Positions 1 to 7,188 of a DNA stretch of 27,811 nucleotides are shown here, piece after piece; position 1 is the first letter of the stretch, and each line of letters opens with the position of its first letter. The notes beneath the pieces are model-generated. The model did not search any database. It was not told the DNA's origin and saw nothing but the letters and a program-made list of their open reading frames with translations. The stretch spans positions 1-27,811 of the forward strand of contig JACKFC010000049.1 in NCBI GenBank assembly GCA_020632665.1, written 5' to 3'. The translations under genes were made by a program, and so were the position numbers. Source of the DNA: Deltaproteobacteria bacterium (lineage in GTDB: Bacteria; Myxococcota_A; UBA9042).

Positions 1-16
1 GCCTCGGGCGGAGCAG

Positions 17-35
17 CTGGGCCGCATCGGCCCAG
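17..35. other. Small perfect hairpin near left edge
   Basis: Perfect 7-bp inverted repeat, arms ctgggcc (17-23) and ggcccag (29-35), around a 5-nt loop. No T-tract follows on either strand, so a rho-independent terminator is not supported. It sits beside a second hairpin at 47-68 and downstream of the transposase remnant on the minus strand. It could be a mobile-element end or a transcript-end structure. Confidence 0.4.
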
Positions 36-46
36 ACAGCCGGCGC

Positions 47-68
47 CTCGACCCTTGCCGGGGTCGAG
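47..68. other. Second perfect hairpin near left edge
   Basis: Perfect 8-bp inverted repeat, arms ctcgaccc (47-54) and gggtcgag (61-68), around a 6-nt loop. It lies 11 bases from the hairpin at 17-35. No poly-T run follows. Two adjacent hairpins just past the 3' end of a decayed transposase may mark an element boundary, but nothing else here proves it. Confidence 0.4.
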
Positions 69-149
69 CACGGTGGCATGCTGACCGTGGCGATGGGCTC
101 GGCACGGGGGTGGTTTGATGCGTCAGGGGGTTGACGGTGAAGAGAGTGT

Positions 150-398
150 CTATCCGCAGCTCGCCGGCACGTCGGGGATGTCCCGCTGCGCCCTGTCCTG
201 ATGGTTGCGCGGCTGCTCGACGGGATGCTCAGCCGCCGCGTCACCGCCGGTGCTTGCCGCCAACAGTCGCGCCGCCAGCGGCAACCCGCGGCCGGAGTGC
301 GTCGGCGCGTACAGCCCGAAATGGCGGATCTTGTGCAGCTGCTGTAGGTGCCGGGCAATTCGACGAAAACCCAGGACTACGTCCGCGGCAACCAACAA
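150..398 (-). pseudogene. Probable remnant of IS91-type (Y2) transposase, C-terminal part only
   Basis: An 82-residue minus-strand reading frame contains GFRRIARHLQQLHKIRHFGL followed by YAPTH. This resembles the stretch after the catalytic core of IS91/IS801-family transposases, where a segment of the form FIRRFLxHVLPxGFxxIRxYG is typical. The HUH and catalytic tyrosine regions are absent, because the sequence upstream on this strand (beyond about 399) shows no matching frame before the methyltransferase gene begins. If the identification is right, this is an inactive 3' fragment. The family assignment is from memory of the motif and is tentative. The rest of 1-473 shows no convincing gene. 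Confidence 0.35.
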
Positions 399-473
399 TG
401 GGGCGCCATGACCCGCAAAGGCTTCGCCCAGCCCGGTTCGACCGCGAGCTGACCGACGGCGCGCTCGGTTGCC

Positions 474-1076
474 TCAGGGCCGGGTCGCGGTGCAGAGAAA
501 GATTGGGAAGCGCTTGCCGTCGCGGTCGACTTCACAGGCGGTTCGGAAGCTGACGTCGACGAACCCGGCCGCCTCGGCGTGGGCGGCGAAGGCATCGCGC
601 GCGAAACCGGCGTGGAAGACCCCCTCGATGCCGGGCGGATGGAAGCTGCCGTCTTCGGCGTCGAGGTCGGCGAGCGCGAGCCGACCGCCGGGCCGCAGGT
701 GGGCGAAGAGCGCCTGCAGCAGGGCGGCAGTATCCTCGACGTGATGCGCCGCCATCGCGCTGACGACGACGTCGACCTGCCGCCCCAGAGGCTCGTGCAG
801 GATGTCCTGGCAGACGATCTCCACCTTGCCGGCCAGGGCCTCTTTCGCCGCAAGCTGCTCCAGCATCGCGGGGGAAACGTCGACCGCGACGATCGAGCCG
901 ACCGCCGGGGCGATCCGGCTCGAGACCAGGCCGGTACCGGCGCCGAAATCGAGCACCGTTTGGCTGGGCGCGAAGTGCACCGCGTCGAGCATCGCGCCGC
1001 CGACACCTTCGGAGATCTGCAGCGGCACGGGGCGGCTGTCCCACTCGGCGGCCTTGTCGGAGAAGAGATCGGTCAT
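474..1076 (-). CDS. Class I SAM-dependent methyltransferase
   Basis: A 200-residue soluble methyltransferase. The chosen ATG (1076) is preceded by AGGAG at a 7-nt spacing (gcaggagccacgac). The longer open frame up to 1373 runs into the thpR gene and lacks such a site. Motif I, VLDFGAGTGL, lies at residues 41-50, and the acidic residue that would bind the SAM ribose is D66 in IVAVDVS. A later VVVSAMAAHHVED stretch and an LRPGGRLALAD strand (motif III/post-III) complete the Rossmann-type fold of the Methyltransf_11/12 group. The substrate cannot be told; small proteins of this type act on small molecules or quinone-like compounds. It lies 170 bp downstream of thpR on the same strand and may be co-transcribed or have its own promoter. 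Confidence 0.85.
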   Translation of the reverse strand: MTDLFSDKAAEWDSRPVPLQISEGVGGAMLDAVHFAPSQTVLDFGAGTGLVSSRIAPAVGSIVAVDVSPAMLEQLAAKEALAGKVEIVCQDILHEPLGRQVDVVVSAMAAHHVEDTAALLQALFAHLRPGGRLALADLDAEDGSFHPPGIEGVFHAGFARDAFAAHAEAAGFVDVSFRTACEVDRDGKRFPIFLCTATRP

Positions 1077-1246
1077 GTCGTGGCTCCTGCTTCGGCGTCG
1101 ACAGCGCCCGTCGCTGGTCGATGCAGCCAAGGGCGCTTTTGTTACGCGGCCGCTACAGCTCATCGGCGCCGATGTCCAGTGCGAGGCCGCCGATCCGTCG
1201 GCTCGTGTTGTCGCAGGCGGAGGGCGACGCGACGTCGCGCCATCGC

Positions 1247-1804
1247 TCAACCGAACCGCAAGCTCCGCACCCGCTCGTAGATCGAGCCTTCCGGGCGCAG
1301 GTGCGAGCGGTAGAGCACCACCGACGGAACCTCGAACGGCCGCGAGCGGAACAGACCACGCGCGCCCAGCCAATCCGCCACCGCGCTGTCGCGACGACCG
1401 GCGGCGCCCAGCCGCGCGACGGTCAAGTGCGGCTGCAGCCGGCGCCCGTCATTCGGGATGCCGAGGCGGCCGAGTTGCGCGTCGAGCGCCTCACGGATCT
1501 GCAACGCCGGCGCGTCGTCCCGCAAGCCGACCCAGAGCACGCGTGGCTGGCCCCTCGGCGGGAAATGCCCGACCCCCTGCAGCTGCAACGTCGGCGCCGG
1601 CAGCGGCAAATCGACCAAGCCCTGCTCGATGGTCTCCGCGATGCGCTCGTGCACGTCGCCGAGGAAGCGCAAGGTGATGTGATATTGGTCGAAGTCGATC
1701 CAGCGCTGGGGGTCGAGCCCCCATTGCAAGGAGTCGACCTCGAGCAGCACATCGTCGGGCGGCCGCACGGCCAAGAAGAGCCGCCGCATTCCGTGGGTCG
1801 TCAT
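1247..1804 (-). CDS. thpR: RNA 2',3'-cyclic phosphodiesterase (2H family, 2'-5' RNA ligase-like)
   Basis: A 185-residue protein, the usual length for ThpR/LigT. Both hallmark 2H motifs are present: HITLRFLG (H42, T44) and HLTVARL (H126, T128). In this family the two His-x-Thr pairs form the active site that opens 2',3'-cyclic phosphates on RNA ends; the in vitro 2'-5' ligase activity is the historical name. The N-terminal RRLFLAVRPPDD strand is also typical. The first ATG (1804) is used; only a weak GGA precedes it, and the internal ATG at codon 6 has no better site. It starts 28 bp after the stop of the giant Cys-repeat lipoprotein on the same strand, so it is probably read from that transcript, without an obvious functional link. 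Confidence 0.9.
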   Translation of the reverse strand: MTTHGMRRLFLAVRPPDDVLLEVDSLQWGLDPQRWIDFDQYHITLRFLGDVHERIAETIEQGLVDLPLPAPTLQLQGVGHFPPRGQPRVLWVGLRDDAPALQIREALDAQLGRLGIPNDGRRLQPHLTVARLGAAGRRDSAVADWLGARGLFRSRPFEVPSVVLYRSHLRPEGSIYERVRSLRFG

Positions 1805-1832
1805 GGTGTTCCGGCCAGCCGCCGGCGCGCGT

Positions 1833-4800
1833 TCAGCGCAGGAGGAAGGCGCCCGTATCCCAGGTCACGCCCTCGTCCTGCGGCCCCTCTTCGCGTGAGC
1901 GAATCGAGAAGTTGTTGTAGGACTTCGAGAGCGTGACCTTGTACGTGTAGACCGGCGACTTCTGGTTGTTTCCGAGCTGCAGGTTCGACGTATTCACCGG
2001 CTTGAGCTCGTCTTCCGGGCCGAAGCAGAACGCGCCCTGCCACTCGACGCCGTAGCACTGCAGGTAGGCGTCGAAGGTGTGGCCGTTGCCCTTGGTGTAG
2101 CCGGTGAGCTGCACGCCCGCGGTCCGCATCTCCTGGTAGCTCGGGAAGTTGTAGTAAACCTCGCCGATGCAGAAGTGGGTGTCGAGGGTCGCCCCGTTGA
2201 AGCCGTCCCAACTGCGCCAATAGGTCGAGGTCATCTCGCACTTGGCGCCCGGGTAGAGGTTCTTCAGCGTCAGCAGCTTGCTGGCCCAGCTGTTGTCGAT
2301 GACGATCCAGCCGCCGCCGTCGGTCGTCATGTCGCATTTGACCTGGTACTTGCCACCGACGCCGTTCGCGCCGTCCGGGTCGACCCAATAGGTGCCCGTC
2401 GGAGCCGCCGACCAAACCTGCTTGATGTGCTTGCAGGAGGTGGCCGGCGTCACGTCGGCGCCCGGCGAGCAGGTGCCGCTGAGGCAGACGCCGACGTCAC
2501 CGCACTTGCTGTTGTTGGCCAGCGTCTCGTTCTTGCAGCCGACGTTCGGATCGCAGCTATCGGTGGTGCAGGTATTGCCGTCGTCGCAATCGACCGGCGC
2601 CCCGACGCACTTGCCGCTGACGCAAGTATCGTCCTTGCTGCACTTGCTGCCGTCGTCGCAGGGCTTGCTGTTGTTGGTCGCCTGGCAGCCGGCCTGCTGG
2701 TCGCAGTAATCGTCCGTGCAGGGGTTGCCGTCGTCGCAGGTCACCTTGGTGCCGACGCACGAGCCACCGCTGCAGGTGTCGTTGCTGGTGCAGGCGCTGC
2801 CGTCGGTGCACGAAGCGGTGTTGTTGGCATACACGCAGCCCGACTTGGCGTCGCAGCTATCGGTCGTGCACGGGTTGTTGTCGTTGCAGACCTGGGTGGC
2901 ACCGGGGACGCATTTGCCGCCGTTGCAGGTGTCGTTGACGGTGCAGGCGCTGCCGTCGCTGCAGGGGTTCTGGTTGTCGACGTAGACGCAGCCCTTCTGC
3001 ACGTCGCAGGCGTCGCTGGTGCAGGCGTTGTCGTCGTCGCAGGTGACCGCACCGCCGGCCTTGCAGACGCCGCCGCCACATGCGTCGTTGCTGGTGCAGG
3101 CGTTGCCGTCGTTGCAGCTCGCGGTGTTGTTGGCGAAGACGCAGCCGCTCTTCGGGTCGCAGCTATCGTCGGTGCAGCTGTTGCCGTCGTCGCAGTTCTT
3201 CGTCGTCTGGCCGGCGCCGCACTTGCCGCCGCTGCAGGTATCGCCCTCGGTGCAGGCGTTGCCGTCGTTGCAGGTCAGCGTATTCGGCGAAGTGGTGCAG
3301 CCCAGCTTCGGGTCGCAGGCGTCGTTGGTGCAGACGTTGTTGTCGTCGCAAACCACGCCGATGCCCGAGGCGCACTGACCGGACTTGCAGACGTCGCCCT
3401 TGGTGCAGGCGTTGCCGTCGTCGCACGCTCCGTCCTGCGCGACCTGCACGCAGCCCTTGGACTTGTCGCAGCTATCGGCCGTGCAGGCGTTGTTGTCGTC
3501 GCAGTTCTTCGCCTTGCCCGCGACGCAGAGCCCGTTGCTGCAGGCGTCGCCTTCGGTGCAGAGGTCCCCGTCCGAGCAGGGGCCGGCGGCCGGCGTCGTC
3601 TTGCAACCCGACTTCGGATCGCAGAGGTCGAGGGTGCAGACGTTGTCGTCGTTGCAGACCTTCTGCGAGCCGGGGGTGCAGATGTTGTTCTTGCAGGTAT
3701 CGCCCTCGGTGCAGGCGTTGCCGTCGTCGCAGGGGCCATCCTTGTTGACGTAGGCGCAGCCGGCCTTCGGATCGCAGCTATCGACCGTGCAGGGGTTGCC
3801 GTCGTTGCAGGAGAGCGCCTTGCCGGGGGCGCACTTGCCGCCCTGGCAGACGTCACCGACGGTGCAGAGCGAGCCATCGTCGCAGGGCAGCGGCGCGTCG
3901 AACGCGATGCAGCCCTTGCCCGGGTCGCAAGCGTCGAAGGTGCAGGCGTTGCCGTCGTCGCACTTCTTCTGGCTGCCCGGCGTGCAGATCTTCGCCTTGC
4001 AGGCGTCGCCTTCGGTGCAGGCGTTGCCGTCGTCGCAGGCCTTGCCGTCGTCGGCGGTGAAGGTGCAGCCGGTCTTGGCGTCGCAGCCGTCGGTGGTGCA
4101 GGGGTTGCCGTCGTTGCAGACCGTCGCCGCGCCGCCCTGGCACTTGCCGTCCTTGCAGCCGTCGCCGCCGGTGCAGGCGCTGCCGTCGTCGCACGGCGCG
4201 TTGTTGTTCTGCGCGGTGCAGCCGGTCTTCACGTCGCAGAGATCGGTGGTGCAGACGTCGCCGTCATCGCAGACCTTCGGCTTGCCGCTCTTGCACAGGC
4301 CGCTGCTGCACGAATCGCCCTCGGTGCAGGCGTTGCCGTCATCGCAGGCGCCGGTGTTGTCCTTGTAGGTGCAGCCCGCCTTCGGATCGCAGGCGTCGGT
4401 CGTGCAGGGGTTGCCGTCGTCGCAGTCGACCTTGGCGCCACCGGCGCACTTGCCGTCCTGGCAGGCGTCGGCCTTGGTGCAGGCGTCGCCGTCGTTGCAC
4501 GGGTTGGTATTCGGGGTCGACTTGCAGCCGGCGCCCGGCGCACAGTCCTCGGTCGTGCAGGGGTTGCCGTCGTCGCATTGCGGCTTGGTGCCGGCGACGC
4601 AGGCGCCGTCCTTGCAGATATCGCCCTCGGTGCACTTGTCGCCGTCATCGCAGGCGTCCGTGTTGATCACGTTCTGGCAGCCCGCCTTGGGGTCGCAGGC
4701 ATCGGTGGTGCACGGGTTGCTGTCGTCGCAATTCTTCGCCGTGCCGGGCACGCACTTGCCCGCCTTGCAGGCGTCGCCGGAGGTGCAGACGTCACCGTCG

Positions 4801-7037
4801 TCGCAGGCCTGGTCGTTCGGCGTGCTGGCGCAGCCGGTCTTCGGGTCGCAGGCGTCGGTGGTGCAGGGGTTGCTGTCGTCGCAGTTCTTCGGCGTGCCAG
4901 CGGCGCACTTGCCGTCCTTGCAGGCGTCGCCCTCGGTGCAGGCCGAGCCGTCGTCGCAAGCGCCAGCCGCCGCAGCGTTGATGCAGCCCTTGCCGGCGTC
5001 GCAGCTATCGGCGGTGCAGGGGTTGCTGTCGTCGCAATCCTTGCTCTTGCCGGCGACGCAGGCGCCGCCCTTGCAGGCGTCACCCTCGGTGCAGACGCTG
5101 CCGTCGTCGCAGCTCGCGGCGTTGTTGGTCGTGACGCAACCGGCCTTCGGATCGCAAGCGTCGTCGGTGCAGGGGTTGCCGTCGTCGCAGAGCTTGGCCT
5201 GGCCGGGGGCGCAAGCGCCGTCCTTGCACGCGTCACCCTCGGTGCAGGCCGAGCCGTCGTCGCAGCTGCCGCCGGCGGCGGCGTTGATGCAGCCCTTGTC
5301 GGCGTCGCAGCTGTCGGCGGTGCAGGGGTTGTTGTCGTCGCAGTTCAGCGCGGTGCCGGCGGCGCACTTGCCGTCCGTGCAAGCGTCGCCCTCGGTGCAG
5401 ACCGTGCCGTCGGTGCAGGCGGCGCTGTTGTTGCTCGTGGTGCAGCCGGCCTTGGGGTCGCAGACGTCGTCGGTGCACGGGTTGCCGTCGTCGCAGCTCT
5501 TCGCCGCACCGGAGACGCACTTGCCGTCCTTGCAGCTGTCGCCCTCGGTGCAGGCCGAGCCGTCGTCGCAGGCCTCGGTCGAAGCGGCGGCGGTGCAGCC
5601 GGTCTTGGCCTCGCAGGCGTCGAAGGTGCAGGGGTTGCCGTCATCGCAGACCTTCGCCTGACCGGGGACGCAGGCGCCGCCCTGGCATGCGTCGCCTTCG
5701 GTGCAGAGATCGCCGTCGCTGCAGGCCGCGTCGGCCGCCGTCTGGGTGCAGCCGGCCGCCGGATCACAGGCGTCGATCGTGCAGGGGTTGGAGTCGTCGC
5801 AGGTCTGCGGCGCGCCACCCTTGCACTCGCCGTCCTTGCAGACGTCGCCGATGGTGCAGGCGTCGCCGTCGCTGCAGGGGCTGGTATTCGGCGTCGCCTT
5901 GCAGCCGGCGCCGGGGGCGCAATCCTCGGTGGTGCAGGGGTTGCCGTCGTCGCAGGGCGAGGCCTTGGTCGCGGTGCAGGCGCCGTCCTTGCAGTTGTCG
6001 CCCTCGGTGCAGGGATCCGCGTCGTCGCAGGTCACGGCGTTGGGCAGCGAGACGCAGCCCTTCTTCGCGTCACAGGCGTCGTCGGTGCAGGGGTTGCCGT
6101 CATCACAGACCTTCGCCGCGCCGGCGACGCAGCTGCCGTCCTTGCAGGCGTCGCCCTCGGTGCAGAGCGAGCCGTCGTTGCAGGGCTCGGTCGATGGCGT
6201 CGAGACGCAGCCCGACTTCGGATCGCAGCTGTCGACGGTGCACGGGTTGTTGTCGTTGCAGTATTTCGGGCCACCCGAGGTGCACTTGCCGTCGACGCAG
6301 GGGTCGAGCGCGGTGCACGGGTTGCCGTCCGAGCAGTAGGTCTTCGGCGTGGCGACGCAGCCCTTCCCGGTCTCGCAGGTCACCAGCACGCAGGGGCCGG
6401 TGCCCTCGCACGGCTTCTCGTCGGTCTTGCCGTCGCAGTCGTCGTCGACCTCGTTGCAGGGCTTCTCGCCCGGGCCGTCCTCGACGCAGGGGTTGGCGCA
6501 GAGGCCCTCGACGCACCAATCGAGGTCGCAGTCGGCGTCTTCGGTGCAAGAGCAGCCGACCTCACCCGGGCAGGTGGGCGCGGGCACGTCGGGACCGGCG
6601 GCGTCGCCATCGGGGTCGACCTGCTGACCATCGGCGTCGTCGGTGCCGATCACGTCAGGATCGGTGCTGTCCGGCTCGGTGCCGTCGGGGTCGGTGACGT
6701 CGGGATCGGTCGAGTCCTGCTCCGGCACGTCCTGCAGCGGCAGATCGTCTTCGATCACGTCGGGGTTGGCGACGTCCTGCTCGGGCACGTCCTGCTGCGG
6801 AATATCCGCGACCGGCACGTCGTTCTCGTCCGTACCGTCGGGGTCGGCGACGCCGTCCTTGCCGCCCGTGCTGTCGAGGCCGCCGATCGCGTCGATCCCG
6901 GCATCGCCGAGGCCACCGATGGCGCCATCAGCGCCGCCGTCGACTCCCTCGCCGGGGCCGATGACGACCTCGTCGGGCGAAGAACAAGCGCCGACCGCTG
7001 CAACCGCGACACAAACCAGAATCGATCGCTTCCACAT
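1833..7037 (-). CDS. Giant Cys-repeat lipoprotein with fibrinogen-like C-terminal domain
   Basis: A 1734-residue predicted surface lipoprotein. Signal peptide with lipobox AVGAC, lipidated Cys at 18, followed by Ser-Ser. Residues about 19-150 form an Asp-rich, low-complexity linker with PDVxxD-type repeats. Then come a short Cys region with a MopE-like motif CNEVDDDCDGKTDE (194-207; a putative metal-binding motif in its family) and 25 tandem units of about 51 residues with eight cysteines each. From C1535 to the end lies a fibrinogen-C-like domain (GTYWVDPDG, then YQVKCDMTTDGGGW). The start ATG has a strong GGGGGAG site 6 nt upstream. It follows the amylase gene by 151 bp and precedes thpR by 28 bp. 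The array implies a long disulfide-bonded stalk presenting the fibrinogen-like domain, probably for binding glycans or cells (inference). The antisense strand is open over the whole gene because Leu TTA/CTA and Ser TCA codons are avoided; I do not call those frames genes. Confidence 0.92.
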   Translation of the reverse strand: MWKRSILVCVAVAAVGACSSPDEVVIGPGEGVDGGADGAIGGLGDAGIDAIGGLDSTGGKDGVADPDGTDENDVPVADIPQQDVPEQDVANPDVIEDDLPLQDVPEQDSTDPDVTDPDGTEPDSTDPDVIGTDDADGQQVDPDGDAAGPDVPAPTCPGEVGCSCTEDADCDLDWCVEGLCANPCVEDGPGEKPCNEVDDDCDGKTDEKPCEGTGPCVLVTCETGKGCVATPKTYCSDGNPCTALDPCVDGKCTSGGPKYCNDNNPCTVDSCDPKSGCVSTPSTEPCNDGSLCTEGDACKDGSCVAGAAKVCDDGNPCTDDACDAKKGCVSLPNAVTCDDADPCTEGDNCKDGACTATKASPCDDGNPCTTEDCAPGAGCKATPNTSPCSDGDACTIGDVCKDGECKGGAPQTCDDSNPCTIDACDPAAGCTQTAADAACSDGDLCTEGDACQGGACVPGQAKVCDDGNPCTFDACEAKTGCTAAASTEACDDGSACTEGDSCKDGKCVSGAAKSCDDGNPCTDDVCDPKAGCTTSNNSAACTDGTVCTEGDACTDGKCAAGTALNCDDNNPCTADSCDADKGCINAAAGGSCDDGSACTEGDACKDGACAPGQAKLCDDGNPCTDDACDPKAGCVTTNNAASCDDGSVCTEGDACKGGACVAGKSKDCDDSNPCTADSCDAGKGCINAAAAGACDDGSACTEGDACKDGKCAAGTPKNCDDSNPCTTDACDPKTGCASTPNDQACDDGDVCTSGDACKAGKCVPGTAKNCDDSNPCTTDACDPKAGCQNVINTDACDDGDKCTEGDICKDGACVAGTKPQCDDGNPCTTEDCAPGAGCKSTPNTNPCNDGDACTKADACQDGKCAGGAKVDCDDGNPCTTDACDPKAGCTYKDNTGACDDGNACTEGDSCSSGLCKSGKPKVCDDGDVCTTDLCDVKTGCTAQNNNAPCDDGSACTGGDGCKDGKCQGGAATVCNDGNPCTTDGCDAKTGCTFTADDGKACDDGNACTEGDACKAKICTPGSQKKCDDGNACTFDACDPGKGCIAFDAPLPCDDGSLCTVGDVCQGGKCAPGKALSCNDGNPCTVDSCDPKAGCAYVNKDGPCDDGNACTEGDTCKNNICTPGSQKVCNDDNVCTLDLCDPKSGCKTTPAAGPCSDGDLCTEGDACSNGLCVAGKAKNCDDNNACTADSCDKSKGCVQVAQDGACDDGNACTKGDVCKSGQCASGIGVVCDDNNVCTNDACDPKLGCTTSPNTLTCNDGNACTEGDTCSGGKCGAGQTTKNCDDGNSCTDDSCDPKSGCVFANNTASCNDGNACTSNDACGGGVCKAGGAVTCDDDNACTSDACDVQKGCVYVDNQNPCSDGSACTVNDTCNGGKCVPGATQVCNDNNPCTTDSCDAKSGCVYANNTASCTDGSACTSNDTCSGGSCVGTKVTCDDGNPCTDDYCDQQAGCQATNNSKPCDDGSKCSKDDTCVSGKCVGAPVDCDDGNTCTTDSCDPNVGCKNETLANNSKCGDVGVCLSGTCSPGADVTPATSCKHIKQVWSAAPTGTYWVDPDGANGVGGKYQVKCDMTTDGGGWIVIDNSWASKLLTLKNLYPGAKCEMTSTYWRSWDGFNGATLDTHFCIGEVYYNFPSYQEMRTAGVQLTGYTKGNGHTFDAYLQCYGVEWQGAFCFGPEDELKPVNTSNLQLGNNQKSPVYTYKVTLSKSYNNFSIRSREEGPQDEGVTWDTGAFLLR
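1836..2435 (-). other. Fibrinogen-C-like domain region of the giant lipoprotein
   Basis: Residues 1535-1733 follow the Cys array after a short CGDVGVCLSGTC spacer. The segment GTYWVDPDG, then YQVKCDMTTDGGGWIVIDNS, matches the N-terminal subdomain of fibrinogen C-terminal (FReD) and related collagen-C domains, where a CDM..DGGGW core is diagnostic. The remainder (YWRSWDGFNGATLDTHFCIGE) is more divergent. In animals such domains bind acetylated sugars and proteins; the ligand here is unknown. Confidence 0.65.
2505..6335 (-). repeat. Tandem array of 25 units of about 153 bp (51 residues, 8 Cys each)
   Basis: Counted by hand from the translation: 25 consecutive units, 51 residues long except units 15, 21 and 25 (52) and 24 (50), totalling 1277 codons. 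The consensus unit has Cys at positions 1, 7, 13, 18, 26, 32, 37 and 43. Its first half is CDDGxxCTxGDxCKxGxC and its second half CDDGNPCTxDxCDPKxGC, so the unit is itself an internal duplication of two four-Cys halves. Units 6-7 and 8-9, and likewise 15-16 and 17-18, look like copies of two-unit blocks. This is a coding repeat, not a CRISPR array. Confidence 0.95.
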
Positions 7038-7089
7038 GCCTCACTCCCCCAACGCGCGGTCCAAGGGGACGTAGACCGCACGCCACACC

Positions 7090-7113
7090 ATTCTAGCGTC
7101 CGCCGAATCGGCG
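7090..7113 (-). promoter_or_regulatory. Candidate promoter with embedded palindrome upstream of giant lipoprotein
   Basis: Reading the minus strand, TAGAAT (7095-7090) is a 5/6 match to the sigma-70 -10 box and lies about 50 nt before the ATG at 7037. The corresponding -35 region (TGGATC, 17-nt spacer) is poor. A perfect 6-bp inverted repeat, CGCCGA-n-TCGGCG (7101-7113), lies inside the spacer, where a repressor or activator could act. Promoter rules of this lineage are unknown to me, so this is only a candidate. The rest of 7038-7188 shows nothing else clear. Confidence 0.3.
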
Positions 7114-7188
7114 ATCCACGCTTGCTTGGTGAGACACTGGCGTCTGCAGTCGAAGCACGGCACCGCGAGAAGGCCCGCAGCATCGGCA

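Noticed and set aside
4369..5661. 430-codon Gln/Ser-rich open frame (PSSQ repeats) on the plus strand
   Set aside because: It is another frame of the same 153-bp repeat; the periodicity follows the sense repeat and no ribosome site precedes it.
2505..6335. Regular repeats suggesting a CRISPR array
   Set aside because: The units are about 153 bp, degenerate, in frame and protein-coding; there are no short identical repeats with unique spacers.
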